A DNA stretch of 64,000 nucleotides from Brucella rhizosphaerae (GCF_002252475.1 NZ_NNRK01000034.1:914743-978742), one strand, 5' to 3'; positions 1 through 9,287 are shown, counted from the first letter of the stretch. Notes: generated by a model not told the origin, from the sequence alone. Program-made: numbers and translations.

Positions 1-25
1 TTCCTATTACGGTGAGGAAAGATGA

Positions 26-478
26 ATGTCTTTGGAACTAACAGATATCATCCATACCCGGGCTGAGGCTCTTGAGGTTTTAAAGGTGATCGCAGCGCGA
101 CACGGGCGGGTACTCAGGATTGACAATTCTGGTCCTGCGCTGGGGCGAAGACGTCAAGAAAAAAGCGTGGAACTCTGCGATGCTCTGATCGATCTGTTGT
201 CCGCATATTTTGCGGTTAGCGGTACAGAACTACGTTCACCCTTGCGATGCAGAAGGGAGGTGGCGCAAGTCAGACAGTTGGGGATGTATCTTGCGCACAC
301 GTCGTTCGGAATGGTGATGAGCGAAGTAGCTGTCGGGTTTGCGCGTGATCGAACCACAGTCATGTATGCCTGTCATCTCGTAGAGGACCGGCGCGATGAC
401 GACGATTTCGATGCTGTTGTTGCCAGGCTTGAAAAATTGGTCAGTTTGGGATTCTCGGCATGGAGGATTGCGGCATGA
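26..478 (+). CDS. DnaA domain IV-like helix-turn-helix protein
   Basis: This 150-residue protein resembles only the C-terminal DNA-binding domain (domain IV) of the replication initiator DnaA. Residues about 80-125 match the DnaA signature: VRQLGMYLAH, then a GFARDRTTVMYAC segment corresponding to the DnaA box-recognition helix (GRDHTTVLHAC in DnaA). No AAA+ Walker motifs are present, so it is not an initiator; it probably binds DNA as a regulator. The start is ATG at 26, with GAGGA about 8 bases upstream. It overlaps the next gene through ATGA (475-478), so the two are probably co-translated. Its target is unknown. Confidence 0.8.
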   Translation: MSLELTDIIHTRAEALEVLKVIAARHGRVLRIDNSGPALGRRRQEKSVELCDALIDLLSAYFAVSGTELRSPLRCRREVAQVRQLGMYLAHTSFGMVMSEVAVGFARDRTTVMYACHLVEDRRDDDDFDAVVARLEKLVSLGFSAWRIAA

Positions 479-1257
479 GTGATGTGTTTTCAGCTGCTGA
501 AACAAGAATCCTTCGCTTTCTGAGACAGGGCGGATGTGACATTCAGGATTCTGTACGCGAAACGCACGTACTGCTCGTGGGAGAACAGGGGACCATTGCC
601 GCAACGCGCGCAGAGCTGGACGCCATGCAGAAACGCGGCATTCTGCTTTGCGAAGCGCAGCGACTGGTGGTTGCTGGCCGCGCCCGAAAGGCTGCAACTA
701 AAAATGTGAGAACTGCGCGAAAGACTGAAACGATAGAGTTTGAGCACGGTGAAAAGATCGAAATCAATCCATCTGAATCTCCTCTCGCCAAGCTTTATCG
801 TTTGCGCAATGGCGACGGTAGCAGCTTCATTTCTGACGATGAGTTTCGCGCAGGGGAGCGGTTACGTGCCGATTTTACTCGCGGTTCGATGATGCCATCG
901 ATTTCAGCGCGCTGGGATGTCGGTGTCGGCAACTCCACGCGTTCGGGGCCAGGGGGAATGGCGGAACTTACCGATATTGCGCTTGCAAGCCGGATGCGGG
1001 TAGAGCGCGCGCTGGAAAATGTTGGACCCGAATTGAGCGGTGTCCTGATCGATGTGTGTTGCTTTCTGAAAGGACTTGAGACTGTTGAGCGGGAACGTCA
1101 ATGGCCGGTTCGTTCGGGGAAGATGTTGCTCAAGACTGGCCTGGCGATGCTGCACAGGCATTATAATCCACCGCAGGAAAAGGAACGTCGATCTCCCGCC
1201 GTTCTTCATTGGGGAGCGAGCGACTATCGTCCAACTGCTTATCCCGGCCAAGGCTGA
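475..1257 (+). CDS. DUF6456 domain protein, putative DNA-binding
   Basis: The protein has about 260 residues. The C-terminal third (LTDIALASRMRVERALENVG through LLKTGLAMLHRHY) matches the DUF6456 family of Hyphomicrobiales; the N-terminus (AAETRILRFLRQGG) looks like a small winged-helix segment. An in-frame ATG exists at 460, but the ATG at 475 overlaps the stop of the upstream gene (ATGA), which favours coupled translation from 475. The partnership with the DnaA-domain-IV-like protein suggests a joint regulatory role. Function is unknown; the family assignment is by recollection of the conserved C-terminus. Confidence 0.7.
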   Translation: MSDVFSAAETRILRFLRQGGCDIQDSVRETHVLLVGEQGTIAATRAELDAMQKRGILLCEAQRLVVAGRARKAATKNVRTARKTETIEFEHGEKIEINPSESPLAKLYRLRNGDGSSFISDDEFRAGERLRADFTRGSMMPSISARWDVGVGNSTRSGPGGMAELTDIALASRMRVERALENVGPELSGVLIDVCCFLKGLETVERERQWPVRSGKMLLKTGLAMLHRHYNPPQEKERRSPAVLHWGASDYRPTAYPGQG

Positions 1258-1332
1258 AACAGGATGCGCGGATTGACTGCATTGACCTGATCAACAGTTT
1301 GAACAACAAAGCATTCAAAAACGGGGGTAAGA

Positions 1333-2625
1333 ATGCAAAACGGTCGGCAAAATCTCGAAAAAGTTCTGTCAATTCTGAAGGCGCGTACTGGGGATGAGCG
1401 GACCTTCAGTATGGTCTATGCGGATGGGGCACGTGCTGAGGCTGATGCATCAGACAAGCGATTGAGAGAAGGGCGTTCACTCGGTCCGCTCGATGGACGA
1501 ATTGTTTCAATCAAGGATTTGTTTGATGTGAAAGGGGAGCCGACATTGGCGGGGTCCGTCATTCGTAAAACGGCTTCCCCAGTCAAAAGTGATGCAGTCA
1601 TCGTGCAGAGGCTGAGAGATGCTGGCGCAGTCATTGTCGGAAAGACGCATATGACTGAATTTGCTTTTACTGCGGTCGGATTGAATCCGCATTATGGTGT
1701 ACCGGGTAATACGTTTGATTCAAGCAGGGTCCCCGGCGGTTCTTCCTCTGGAGCTGCGGTTTCTGCGGCTGAAGGCACCTGCGAGATCGCTATCGGTTCC
1801 GATACTGGTGGCTCGGTTCGCATCCCTGCGGCTCTGAATGGCTTGGTAGGATTTAAACCCACAGCTAGCCGTATTCCGCTGGATGGTGCTTTTCCACTCA
1901 CGCCTGCGCTTGATTCAATCGGGCCGCTCGCAAAAACGGTCGCTGAATGTTTTCTCGCGGATGCTGTCATGGCTGGCGAAGCCCCCATCTTACCAACCGC
2001 CACGACGCTAAGTGAGCTGACCATAGGATTGCCCAAAGGCTTACTTTTATCTGAGATCAGTCCCGAAGTGGCGCTTGCGTTCAACTCAGCCATCTCGGCT
2101 CTGGGGAGTGCTGGTGTGCGGATCGTCGAGCTGGAGCTGGACGATCTGATTCTTCAACTGCGCGATGCAACGCGTATTGGTTCTATCGTTGGCATCGCCG
2201 CCAGTCGTATTCACGCTGACACATGGCTTAAGGATCCTGATGCCAACGTCGATGGCAGGGTAAAACACACGCTTGTAAAGCGATTGAGCGTCCCGGACGA
2301 AGACTTTGCTGCGTTGATGCAAACGAGAACAAGGCTCGTATATGAAATGGAACAACGACTTGCTGGCGTTGATTTTTTTGTGACGCCGACCACACCGATT
2401 GTTGCGCCAACGATTGCATCCGTCAGTGATGATCCGGACGAATATGATCGTGTTGAAGGTCTTTTGTTACGCAATACGCAGATCGCCAATCAGTTCGATC
2501 TTTGTAGCATAACGCTGCCGCTGCCAGTTACTGGAATGCCGGTTGGTCTGATGATGACCGCGCGCAATGGCACCGACAGGCAATTGCTGTCAGCGGCACT
2601 TTCGGTAGAGCGTTTGTTAAGCTGA
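1333..2625 (+). CDS. Amidase signature family hydrolase
   Basis: This is an amidase signature enzyme that hydrolyses C-N amide bonds through a Ser-cisSer-Lys triad. The triad is visible: Lys61 in SIKDLFD, Ser137 in GGSSSG and the nucleophile Ser161 in GSDTGGSVR; the spacings of 76 and 24 residues fit the family. The 430-residue length is typical of stand-alone bacterial amidases. It lacks the C-terminal features expected of GatA, and no gatB or gatC lies nearby, so a role in amidotransferase is unlikely. The substrate cannot be told. Its 3' end overlaps the convergent sufE gene by 9 bases. Confidence 0.88.
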   Translation: MQNGRQNLEKVLSILKARTGDERTFSMVYADGARAEADASDKRLREGRSLGPLDGRIVSIKDLFDVKGEPTLAGSVIRKTASPVKSDAVIVQRLRDAGAVIVGKTHMTEFAFTAVGLNPHYGVPGNTFDSSRVPGGSSSGAAVSAAEGTCEIAIGSDTGGSVRIPAALNGLVGFKPTASRIPLDGAFPLTPALDSIGPLAKTVAECFLADAVMAGEAPILPTATTLSELTIGLPKGLLLSEISPEVALAFNSAISALGSAGVRIVELELDDLILQLRDATRIGSIVGIAASRIHADTWLKDPDANVDGRVKHTLVKRLSVPDEDFAALMQTRTRLVYEMEQRLAGVDFFVTPTTPIVAPTIASVSDDPDEYDRVEGLLLRNTQIANQFDLCSITLPLPVTGMPVGLMMTARNGTDRQLLSAALSVERLLS

Positions 2626-3042
2626 AACCCTCAGCGCTTCGGCATCACGGCGGATACGCGCTACCATTGAACGCAAACCATTGGAGCGTTGCGGTGTAAG
2701 GTGCTCATCAAGTCCCAGCTTTTTGAGCACTTCTTCCGGATCAGAGGCAACGATTTCTGAAGCCTTACGGCCCGAATAGAAGGCGAGCACAATCGCGACA
2801 AGACCGCGCACGATGTGCGCATCGGAATCACCCAGAAATTCAATAACTGGGTCATTTCCTTCGTGTGGAATAGTTTTGAGCCACACCTGGCTGACACAGC
2901 CTTGCACTTTGTGCGCTGCATCTCGGGCATCGTCGGGATAGGCTGGTAATTCTTTGCCGAGATCAATCACATAGCGATAGCGGTCTTCCCAATCGTCGAG
3001 AAATTCGAAGTCGGAGATGATGCTGTCTATAGTGGTGGTCAT
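2617..3042 (-). CDS. sufE: SufE family sulfur acceptor
   Basis: SufE accepts persulfide sulfur from the cysteine desulfurase SufS and passes it to the SufBCD scaffold for Fe-S cluster assembly in the cytosol. The 141-residue protein has the family core: DDWEDRYRYVIDLGKELP near the N-terminus, then the acceptor cysteine in KVQGCVSQVW, then GDSDAHIVRGLVAIVLAFYS. The ATG at 3042 is preferred over an upstream in-frame ATG at 3099, because SufE proteins start a few residues before this core. No other suf genes are near, which is common for sufE in this order. Confidence 0.9.
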   Translation of the reverse strand: MTTTIDSIISDFEFLDDWEDRYRYVIDLGKELPAYPDDARDAAHKVQGCVSQVWLKTIPHEGNDPVIEFLGDSDAHIVRGLVAIVLAFYSGRKASEIVASDPEEVLKKLGLDEHLTPQRSNGLRSMVARIRRDAEALRVSA

Positions 3043-3115
3043 GATACTCGCCCGGAATACGTATGGTATATGCGGCCTATATAGGGACAAAAGCCGCAAA
3101 CGTCACGGAAAATTG

Positions 3116-3586
3116 TTAGTGCTTTGCAGGAACTGCGCCCGTTGGCGAATGATCGAGCGCCCGTAGCGCCTCTGCACGCGGAGTAGGAATCGGTACCGAC
3201 TGCAATGAGCTGTGTGTTGGGTCTGCTGGCAGTGCCTGTTTGGCAACAACGGGGGTGTCCGGGGTAGGAGCCTGTTGTTTCGTACCGAAACGATCGCTTA
3301 GATATTCCAGTATGCCACCGCTACGCTCAAGCATTCCACTTGCAGCACTGGAAATAAATGATGTTCCGTTTTCGCAGAATGCAGGGTTGTTGACGCAGAG
3401 CTTGCCGATTTCCAATGCCGTTTTGCCATTTGCAAGTAACTGATCAACGGAGCCGGGCTCCGCCTTGGCCTGCACCGTGGACGCATTTTTTGTCGATGTG
3501 TTCTCTGATTCCGCAGGAAAGAAGTGCGGCATTACCATGAATGCCAACGAGAGCCAGATTGCGGACTTGATGAGAAAACGGATCAT
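3116..3586 (-). CDS. DUF5330 protein, membrane-anchored/secreted
   Basis: This is a 156-residue protein with an N-terminal hydrophobic segment (residues about 5-22, FLIKSAIWLSLAFMVMP) that is a signal anchor or signal peptide. The conserved part, residues about 45-75, contains two cysteines in GKLCVNNPAFCENG and fits the DUF5330 family of Hyphomicrobiales. The C-terminal third is Pro/Ala/Thr-rich and probably disordered. It lies divergently to the DivJ-like kinase gene and shares a 300-base promoter region with it. Function is unknown. Confidence 0.7.
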   Translation of the reverse strand: MIRFLIKSAIWLSLAFMVMPHFFPAESENTSTKNASTVQAKAEPGSVDQLLANGKTALEIGKLCVNNPAFCENGTSFISSAASGMLERSGGILEYLSDRFGTKQQAPTPDTPVVAKQALPADPTHSSLQSVPIPTPRAEALRALDHSPTGAVPAKH

Positions 3587-3892
3587 TACGCTCGGGGTTT
3601 GTTGGCCGGAATTGTTCGGCTTATTCTGCTCTCAATTTGAAAAGATTCCGTAACCAAGGGATTTGAGCCTGTTCGGGCTGGTTTTGACGGCTGCAAGCCA
3701 AACGCCAACGCGTCGATATCCACCTTCTGTTTACCATAGTGGGAAAACTCGGGCTTCGAACTGTCAGATTTTGCACTGATACGTTCAACGTGGCTTCGTT
3801 TTATCGTTTCTTTAAAGCCTCACCTGCAATTCTAGCGTCAACAGGCAATCCCTGATGGATAAGCCGAGCGAGTATTGAGTGAGTAAGGCAAG
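3587..3892. other. Divergent intergenic region (DUF5330 / divJ-like)
   Basis: This gene-free stretch of about 306 bases separates two divergent genes and must hold both promoters. I see no convincing hairpin, repeat or small ORF. The downstream kinase starts at a TTG (3893) preceded by GTAAGG. Confidence 0.5.
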
Positions 3893-5743
3893 TTGAACGC
3901 CATTCTTTTGAAAGCAGCACAGACCGTAGGCACGCAGGTGCAGGCGCTTGCGCGTTTTCATGAACGTTTTTGCCAGCGCTGGACTGAGCAGTCGGATGTT
4001 TCGGCGATTCATGTTGTCGGCTCGTTCATGCTTGTTCCTGTCCTCCTGTTTGCAGCCGTACTCGCGTCCGAAGTGACAACTGGTTTTGTAGCACTTGCAG
4101 TGCTCGCCGCCAGCTTTGCCGGTGTTGCTATGATTTTCTGCGCTTTGAGCCTCATGGGCTTAAGCGCTACTGTTCTTGGAACGCTGAACTTCGCGATCTA
4201 TGGCGCGGGTCTTGCTGCGATTGGGATGTTTGTACATTCCAGCAATATCGCGCTTTGTATGATGGCAGTATGCTTGCCGCTGGAGGTCTGGTTCGTAAGC
4301 CGCAAGCCTTTCGCAACGATCGCAGGTGTGGCGGTAGCAGTCTGTGTTCTGAGTGTTTTTGCACTGACAAGTGGCATTGCAGTTGCTGGCGGATCATTGG
4401 CGTCACTCCTCGTCACGATAGTTTATATGGCGAGCCTTCTTGCTCGTAGCTTCACGATCAAAAGTGTCGCTGCAGAGAAGCCACTTGCGAAGCAAAAACC
4501 CGTCGTCGCTAAGGGCGATGTCCAGCTTTCTATGGATATTGAAGGTGTCATCTCCGAAATTGACGCACAGTCGGCAACACTTCTGGGTGTAGAGCCCAGA
4601 ATGTTTGAGGGCGCTGCTTTGATCGACCGCGTGCATGTGGCTGATCGGGTGGAGTATCTGTCGCTTCTCGCAGATTTGCGTTCGGGTCACACAGCACGCA
4701 CGGCAGATATACGCCTGCGAACGCTGGAAAGCGGCAATCCGGTTTTTCTTGCTTTCCGCATGGAAGGCGCGGCTGCCAATGGCGTGATTACACTGGTTGG
4801 ACGCTCGCTTGAGGGTGAGCAAAAGCTGATCGAAGAGATCAATGCGCTGAAAGCGCAACTTGAAGCCGAGCGCATCGGTAAAGGTCGTCTGCTCGCGACT
4901 GTAAGCCATGAATTGCGCACACCGCTGAATTCGATCATCGGCTTCTCGGATATGCTGTCTCATGAAATGGGTTGTCAGCTTCAGAATGAAAAGCAGCGCG
5001 AATATGCGGGTCTCATTCATAAGTCGGGCCATTATCTGTTGGAGCTCGTGAATTCTGTACTCGATAATTCCCGGCTTGAAACCGGCACTTATCGCATTGA
5101 GCCGCAAAGCTTTAATTTCCGCGACGCGGCCGAAATGTGCGCCGCAGTTATGCTCCCTCAGGCTGAGAAAAAGGGTCTCGCTCTGTGTCACCGTGTGAAT
5201 GCGACTGCGGGAGAAGTGGTGGCGGACCGTCGGGCAGTGCAGCAGATTTTGATCAACCTCTCGGCCAATGCGGTGAAGTTTACGGAGCCTGGCGGTTGCG
5301 TCACTATTGATGCGGCTCGCGTTATGGTCGATGGCCGGCTTCAGTTGGAAATCATCGTTTCGGATACTGGTATTGGTATCGAACCGGAAGATATGCAGCG
5401 CATCGGATCGCCATTTGTGCGCGCCGACAATAACTACGCGCGCGCGCAAGAGGGGAGTGGTCTTGGCCTGTCCGTGGTCAAGGGCTTGGTGGAACTGCAC
5501 CAAGGCACAATGCAAATCAAAAGCTGCGTGGGTGAAGGAACGGTCGTAACCATCCACTTGCCAGTGGCAGGTCCGCAAGAACTGTTCGAACAGGATGTTT
5601 TGGGAGCAGAAGATCAACAGCAGCTTGGCACGGTGATTGATATGCACCGTCACCAGGGAGAACGAAATAATGAGTGGCAGAAAGACGAAACCCGGGAACA
5701 AAGCCCAGAGCGGATCGATGCGCAAGCCCGCAAAACAGCATAG
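3893..5743 (+). CDS. divJ: DivJ-like membrane sensor histidine kinase
   Basis: The 616-residue protein has five or six hydrophobic segments in residues about 40-190, a PAS-like region (about 215-310), a HisKA dimerisation domain with phospho-acceptor His339 in [16 protein letters not shown], and a HATPase domain with N box (NLSANAVKF), G1 (SDTGIGIE) and G2 (GSGLGLSVVKG). This architecture and the HisKA sequence fit the PleC/DivJ family that controls the response regulator DivK in alphaproteobacterial cell-cycle control. The multi-span N-terminus favours DivJ over PleC; CbrA, another multi-span kinase, remains possible. The start is TTG at 3893. Its 3' end overlaps the next gene by 74 bases, indicating co-transcription. 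Confidence 0.65.
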   Translation: MNAILLKAAQTVGTQVQALARFHERFCQRWTEQSDVSAIHVVGSFMLVPVLLFAAVLASEVTTGFVALAVLAASFAGVAMIFCALSLMGLSATVLGTLNFAIYGAGLAAIGMFVHSSNIALCMMAVCLPLEVWFVSRKPFATIAGVAVAVCVLSVFALTSGIAVAGGSLASLLVTIVYMASLLARSFTIKSVAAEKPLAKQKPVVAKGDVQLSMDIEGVISEIDAQSATLLGVEPRMFEGAALIDRVHVADRVEYLSLLADLRSGHTARTADIRLRTLESGNPVFLAFRMEGAAANGVITLVGRSLEGEQKLIEEINALKAQLEAERIGKGRLLATVSHELRTPLNSIIGFSDMLSHEMGCQLQNEKQREYAGLIHKSGHYLLELVNSVLDNSRLETGTYRIEPQSFNFRDAAEMCAAVMLPQAEKKGLALCHRVNATAGEVVADRRAVQQILINLSANAVKFTEPGGCVTIDAARVMVDGRLQLEIIVSDTGIGIEPEDMQRIGSPFVRADNNYARAQEGSGLGLSVVKGLVELHQGTMQIKSCVGEGTVVTIHLPVAGPQELFEQDVLGAEDQQQLGTVIDMHRHQGERNNEWQKDETREQSPERIDAQARKTA

Positions 5744-6692
5744 TCTCGGTCGCCGCCTGCTCAAATTCTTTTTCAGCTCGGCTTCCGCGCTGGCGATTTT
5801 TGCCGGCAATTTCATTGTACGTAATCCGGTCTTAACGGGTGGAGCAACGGCATTTGCCGTGGTGCTGGGCTTCGTTTCGGCCAATGCACTCTGGTATCAG
5901 CCCGAAGCGCACAATGCCGTCTTCTTTAAAACCAGGGCAGATTTTGTCTTCAAGGCGACGCCACGTTCGGTTCTGCCCGGAACGGCTGCAGCAAACAAAT
6001 CCGAAGAGTCACCAACAAAAACTACAAGTGCAGAAATGCCTGAGGCGACACCTTTGCAACCGCAGTCGGAAGTCGCCGCACTGTCTCCGGATCGGCTACA
6101 AGTCACGGGTTCTGTTGACGAAATGCTGCCAGCACTTGCGCCTAACGCTGATATTGAAATCGCACGGCTGCAACAAAGACTGGTGACGCTCGGCATCTAT
6201 CAAGGTGCGGTTGACGGCTTTACCGGCCCGCAGACGCGTGAGGCTATCGAACGCTGGCAGGCACTACAGAAGAAGGTCGGCGTTCCAGCGCAAAATAGTG
6301 CGGCGCAGCCGACAAATGAAGATGACGTGGCCAAGGTGATCGACTTGGCGGTTCCGTCTCCTCGCCCAGAACCTGCCGTACTGAAAGTTGACGCGACAGC
6401 AAAACGCGCGCCTGATCTTGCCTCGTTGGAAAGCAAGCCAGCACAGGAAAAGAAGCAGCTGGCGATCCAGCCAGCCGTACAGCAGCAAGCGAAGGTTTCC
6501 TCACAGGACATCGTGCGCGTACAGGCTGGCCTTAAAGCCTTTGGCAATGAGATGGTGAGCGTAGACGGTGTGCCGGGTAAATCCACGCAGGATGCTATTC
6601 GCGAGTTCCAGAAGTTGTTCAATCTCCGTGTGACCGGCGAAGTCGATGCGGCGCTGATTTCCAAAATGCGTGAAATCGGGCTGATCAGCTGA
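5670..6692 (+). CDS. Peptidoglycan-binding domain protein (two PG_binding_1 repeats)
   Basis: A basic cytoplasmic N-terminus is followed by a hydrophobic segment (residues about 25-65), an Ala/Pro-rich linker and two peptidoglycan-binding_1 modules. The first contains IARLQQRLVTLGIYQGAVDG followed by TGPQTREAIERWQ; the second contains VRVQAGLKAFGNEMVSVDG followed by STQDAIREFQKLF at the C-terminus. It is likely an envelope protein that binds murein. ATG at 5670 with GGGAG about 10 bases upstream is chosen over the ATG at 5637. It overlaps the DivJ-like gene and is followed after 13 bases by DUF1491, forming a three-gene operon seen in related genomes. Confidence 0.8.
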   Translation: MSGRKTKPGNKAQSGSMRKPAKQHSLGRRLLKFFFSSASALAIFAGNFIVRNPVLTGGATAFAVVLGFVSANALWYQPEAHNAVFFKTRADFVFKATPRSVLPGTAAANKSEESPTKTTSAEMPEATPLQPQSEVAALSPDRLQVTGSVDEMLPALAPNADIEIARLQQRLVTLGIYQGAVDGFTGPQTREAIERWQALQKKVGVPAQNSAAQPTNEDDVAKVIDLAVPSPRPEPAVLKVDATAKRAPDLASLESKPAQEKKQLAIQPAVQQQAKVSSQDIVRVQAGLKAFGNEMVSVDGVPGKSTQDAIREFQKLFNLRVTGEVDAALISKMREIGLIS

Positions 6693-6705
6693 GGCAGGTT
6701 GAACC

Positions 6706-7056
6706 ATGCGTCTGACATCGGATTTCTGGGTTTCTGCATTGATCCGCAGAATACAGGGCGAGGGCGGATTCGCGTATCTTGCTCGCCGTGGGTCTAAAGA
6801 AGCGGGTGCAATCTTCATCAAAGTCAGTTCGCGCTTTGGTACTTGCGATCTCTATTCACCGGCCCCACAAACTTTTTATGAAGACAGTACCGATGGGGAA
6901 CGCATGTTTTTGTGCATCCTCCGCGAAGCGGATGATACCAAAGCAGGCGAGCGGATGGAGCGTGAAGTCCGCTTCGATCCCGATCTGTGGCTTATTGAGC
7001 TGGAAGATGTGGCTGATCCGGCGAGTTTTTTTTCAATTTCACCGGATAGTCTATAG
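6706..7056 (+). CDS. DUF1491 family protein
   Basis: This is a 116-residue protein matching DUF1491: the N-terminus MRLTSDFWVSALIRR and the AYLARRGSKEAGAIFIKV segment are hallmarks, and the C-terminus DPDLWLIELED is also conserved. It is small and soluble with no signal peptide. It is the last gene of the divJ-like operon. Its stop overlaps by 6 bases the stop of the convergent DUF2336 gene. Function is unknown. Confidence 0.85.
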   Translation: MRLTSDFWVSALIRRIQGEGGFAYLARRGSKEAGAIFIKVSSRFGTCDLYSPAPQTFYEDSTDGERMFLCILREADDTKAGERMEREVRFDPDLWLIELEDVADPASFFSISPDSL

Positions 7057-8031
7057 GCTGGAGCGGATCGTTGCAGGGTTTTCATCTGAAGCGGTTGCCA
7101 TCTCGCGTAGCTTGCTGCGCAGCAGTTTCGACATGTCGTCGGCTTTCCAGCGACGCACAAGCATCATGGCTTTCTCGCGGTCGATGGAACGATAAATCTG
7201 AATGAATTCGCGTAAACTATGGCGGTCCGCTGCAACAGGACCCAAAACTGCCGACATCGTCATGAAGCATTCAGAAGCTGATAGCCCAAGCGCTCGCAAT
7301 GCAATCGGCAGATGCGATTCCGGCCATTGACCGATGATGCTATCAGAACGCTCAAACGATACGTCCAGCGAGTCAGCCAGTGCTGTTCGGAAAATCTGAT
7401 CGTCGATCAAAAGTGCCGTATCGATAAGATGTTCGGGGCCGGAAAGTGCACTTGTGCCAAAAAATGACGTGCCTTGAGATGACGCATCATTCGGGTTTTC
7501 ATTGCTGCTTAAATCTGCCGATGCTTTGGGCCTGTCGGTTTCAAGACCGGCAAGATTTTCCTGCAATGTTAATAAGCGATCAATCGCCGGATCGGTAAAA
7601 CTGCGCAGGACGCTTTTTAACATCGGGTCATCAGATTGCCTGCGAGCAATTGCGCGGGCGTGCACAAGACCGTTCTTACCGATAATGTCGACAAGATCTT
7701 CTGACCGCAGGACAGGCGAGCGCAGAAGAATCGGTGCGGAAATTTCCACAGGTTCGTTTGCGAGTGACAGCACGAGACGGCGCGGTGCGTCTTCTATCTG
7801 AGCAAGCGCATGTGCGGCTTGTCGTTTGCCGCGAATGGTGGCGCGTTCAAGAAGAGGGAATGTCAGGTCTTCGAGCTGATGAGTTTCCTGGCGTCCAGGG
7901 CGTGTGATCGAGGCAAACGCAGCTATTGCAGCGACCAGGAGGTCGTCTGCCTTGCTGCCATCAGCTCTTGATTTTGATTGGCTCCGATTACCTGAAATTT
8001 CTTCCAGGACGCGGAACTGATCGTTTGTCAC
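7051..8031 (-). CDS. DUF2336 domain protein
   Basis: The 326-residue soluble protein fits DUF2336, an alphaproteobacterial family predicted to be all-helical with HEAT-like repeats. Recognisable parts are the N-terminal segment with RADDLL-like and LTFPLLERA elements, and repeated VLRSEDLVDII-type helices. A low-complexity stretch (residues about 165-190) separates the N- and C-terminal halves. It is monocistronic and convergent with DUF1491. No enzymatic motif is visible. Confidence 0.8.
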   Translation of the reverse strand: MTNDQFRVLEEISGNRSQSKSRADGSKADDLLVAAIAAFASITRPGRQETHQLEDLTFPLLERATIRGKRQAAHALAQIEDAPRRLVLSLANEPVEISAPILLRSPVLRSEDLVDIIGKNGLVHARAIARRQSDDPMLKSVLRSFTDPAIDRLLTLQENLAGLETDRPKASADLSSNENPNDASSQGTSFFGTSALSGPEHLIDTALLIDDQIFRTALADSLDVSFERSDSIIGQWPESHLPIALRALGLSASECFMTMSAVLGPVAADRHSLREFIQIYRSIDREKAMMLVRRWKADDMSKLLRSKLREMATASDENPATIRSSL

Positions 8032-8155
8032 GCAAGGTACTCCGGTAGGCTAAAACTATTAACGCGGCCTGCCGCATGTCGGCAGATTGGATAATAGGTA
8101 TGAAGCCTTAGCAACTCATTAACCGTGAGTAAGAAAGCGTCTATTTTGCAGGTAG

Positions 8156-8698
8156 TTAACTTGCTTCATATGGCACGCAGCTGGCTTGCGTGAAGAAGTT
8201 CTTCACTTGCTGCTGCCAGCTCAGGTCCGGAACAAAGCTACGCAGGACAATGGCCGCTTCGCTGACGTCCTGTTCGATGATGATGGAACGACCATCATTC
8301 TGCACTCCCTCGGCACGAAGGGCAGCTATACCAATCGAGTCTGCAATGATCAGATCAAGCTGGCGGTCGTTCGATACATTGTCATTGAGACTGTAGAGAT
8401 TATCGCCATTGGGGGCGTAAACAGACAGCGACCAGAAAGGCAAATTACCTTTCGCCATGATATGCACTGGTCCATCTGTAAGATCAAAGCGGCACGCAGC
8501 CTGTTCCATCAATGGGTCTTGATCGCTCACGAGCCCAGACTTCCCGGAAAGGTAATGAAAGCGATAGGCATCGCCCAAAGCCTCCAAATGTGACCAGGCA
8601 TTCTTGCTGGAATAAAGCGGGACAAGCAACAGCACCGCAATGTGGACGATTGCGGCGCCAACCAGACCGAGAAGCAGCAGGCGGACGATTTTAACCAC
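8156..8698 (-). CDS. DUF1254-like membrane-anchored protein
   Basis: About 180 residues, with an N-terminal membrane anchor (VRLLLLGLVGAAIVHIAVLLLV) and an extracytoplasmic part containing GPVHIMAKGNLPFWSLSVY and DLIIADSIGIAALRAEG. It is paired with a DUF1214 protein directly upstream, an arrangement known for DUF1254/DUF1214 proteins; I assign DUF1254 on that basis. The preferred start is GTG at 8698, which has GGAGG 7 bases upstream and overlaps the DUF1214 stop; an upstream ATG at 8782 would create a long overlap. Third gene of the PBP1A operon. Function is unknown. Confidence 0.6.
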   Translation of the reverse strand: MVKIVRLLLLGLVGAAIVHIAVLLLVPLYSSKNAWSHLEALGDAYRFHYLSGKSGLVSDQDPLMEQAACRFDLTDGPVHIMAKGNLPFWSLSVYAPNGDNLYSLNDNVSNDRQLDLIIADSIGIAALRAEGVQNDGRSIIIEQDVSEAAIVLRSFVPDLSWQQQVKNFFTQASCVPYEAS

Positions 8699-9287
8699 GA
8701 CATGCCTCCACGTTTGCAACGGGAACAATGCGTGGCATGACCAGATCAGCCAGTCCGGAAGAACTTGCGGCAGGCGTATCATAGAGTGTCATCACCAGCA
8801 CAAAATTGCCGCTGCCTTCGACAGGAAGCCAGTTATCGGGGCTGGCATTCGGTCCCACAGTTATTTGTACGCTGCCGTCATTTTCATAAAGCACTTCACG
8901 TGAATGAAGGGCTGGTTGGAGGCCTGAGCGGGGTGTGATTGGTATCTGATTGGAGTTCGCCGGATATAGCGTCCAGAAACGTGCCGACGGCGTGAAGCCG
9001 CTCAGACGGTAGCTGCATCCGCGTTTAAGTTCGCGTCCGTTGCTGTCACGGCGCGCATAAAATGGCAGTCCTTCTGCCGTGCCCAGTGCGAGATAGGCTT
9101 TGCGTGCGGCACGCGCCTTGGAGTACGGGTCGGCATCGATTGTGCCCGCAGCAGGATAGGCATTCCACGCCCCCAGCTGTAATTCGCCAAAGCCGTCAAA
9201 GTGATCGAGTGTGTAGTCGGTTGCCCATATGCCGCCGCCAAGTGCAATAGTGAGTACTATCAGGACTTTGAGGATTGTTTTTAGCAT
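8691..9287 (-). CDS. DUF1214 domain protein
   Basis: The 198-residue protein has an N-terminal signal anchor (ILKVLIVLTIALGGGIWATDY) and a DUF1214 domain: YALALGTAEGLPFYAR-like opening, RFWTLYPANSNQIP in the middle and DNWLPVEGSGNFVLVMTLYD near the end. The chosen ATG at 9287 directly precedes the hydrophobic segment. It starts 8 bases after the stop of the PBP1A gene and overlaps the next gene, so the three are an operon. DUF1214 often sits on one polypeptide with DUF1254; here they are separate. Function is unknown. Confidence 0.8.
   Translation of the reverse strand: MLKTILKVLIVLTIALGGGIWATDYTLDHFDGFGELQLGAWNAYPAAGTIDADPYSKARAARKAYLALGTAEGLPFYARRDSNGRELKRGCSYRLSGFTPSARFWTLYPANSNQIPITPRSGLQPALHSREVLYENDGSVQITVGPNASPDNWLPVEGSGNFVLVMTLYDTPAASSSGLADLVMPRIVPVANVEACRG

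Noticed and set aside
4403..5884. Long minus-strand ORF of 493 codons opposite the DivJ-like kinase
   Set aside because: It mirrors the codon pattern of the kinase gene, shows no known domain and covers a gene with clear HisKA and HATPase motifs on the plus strand.
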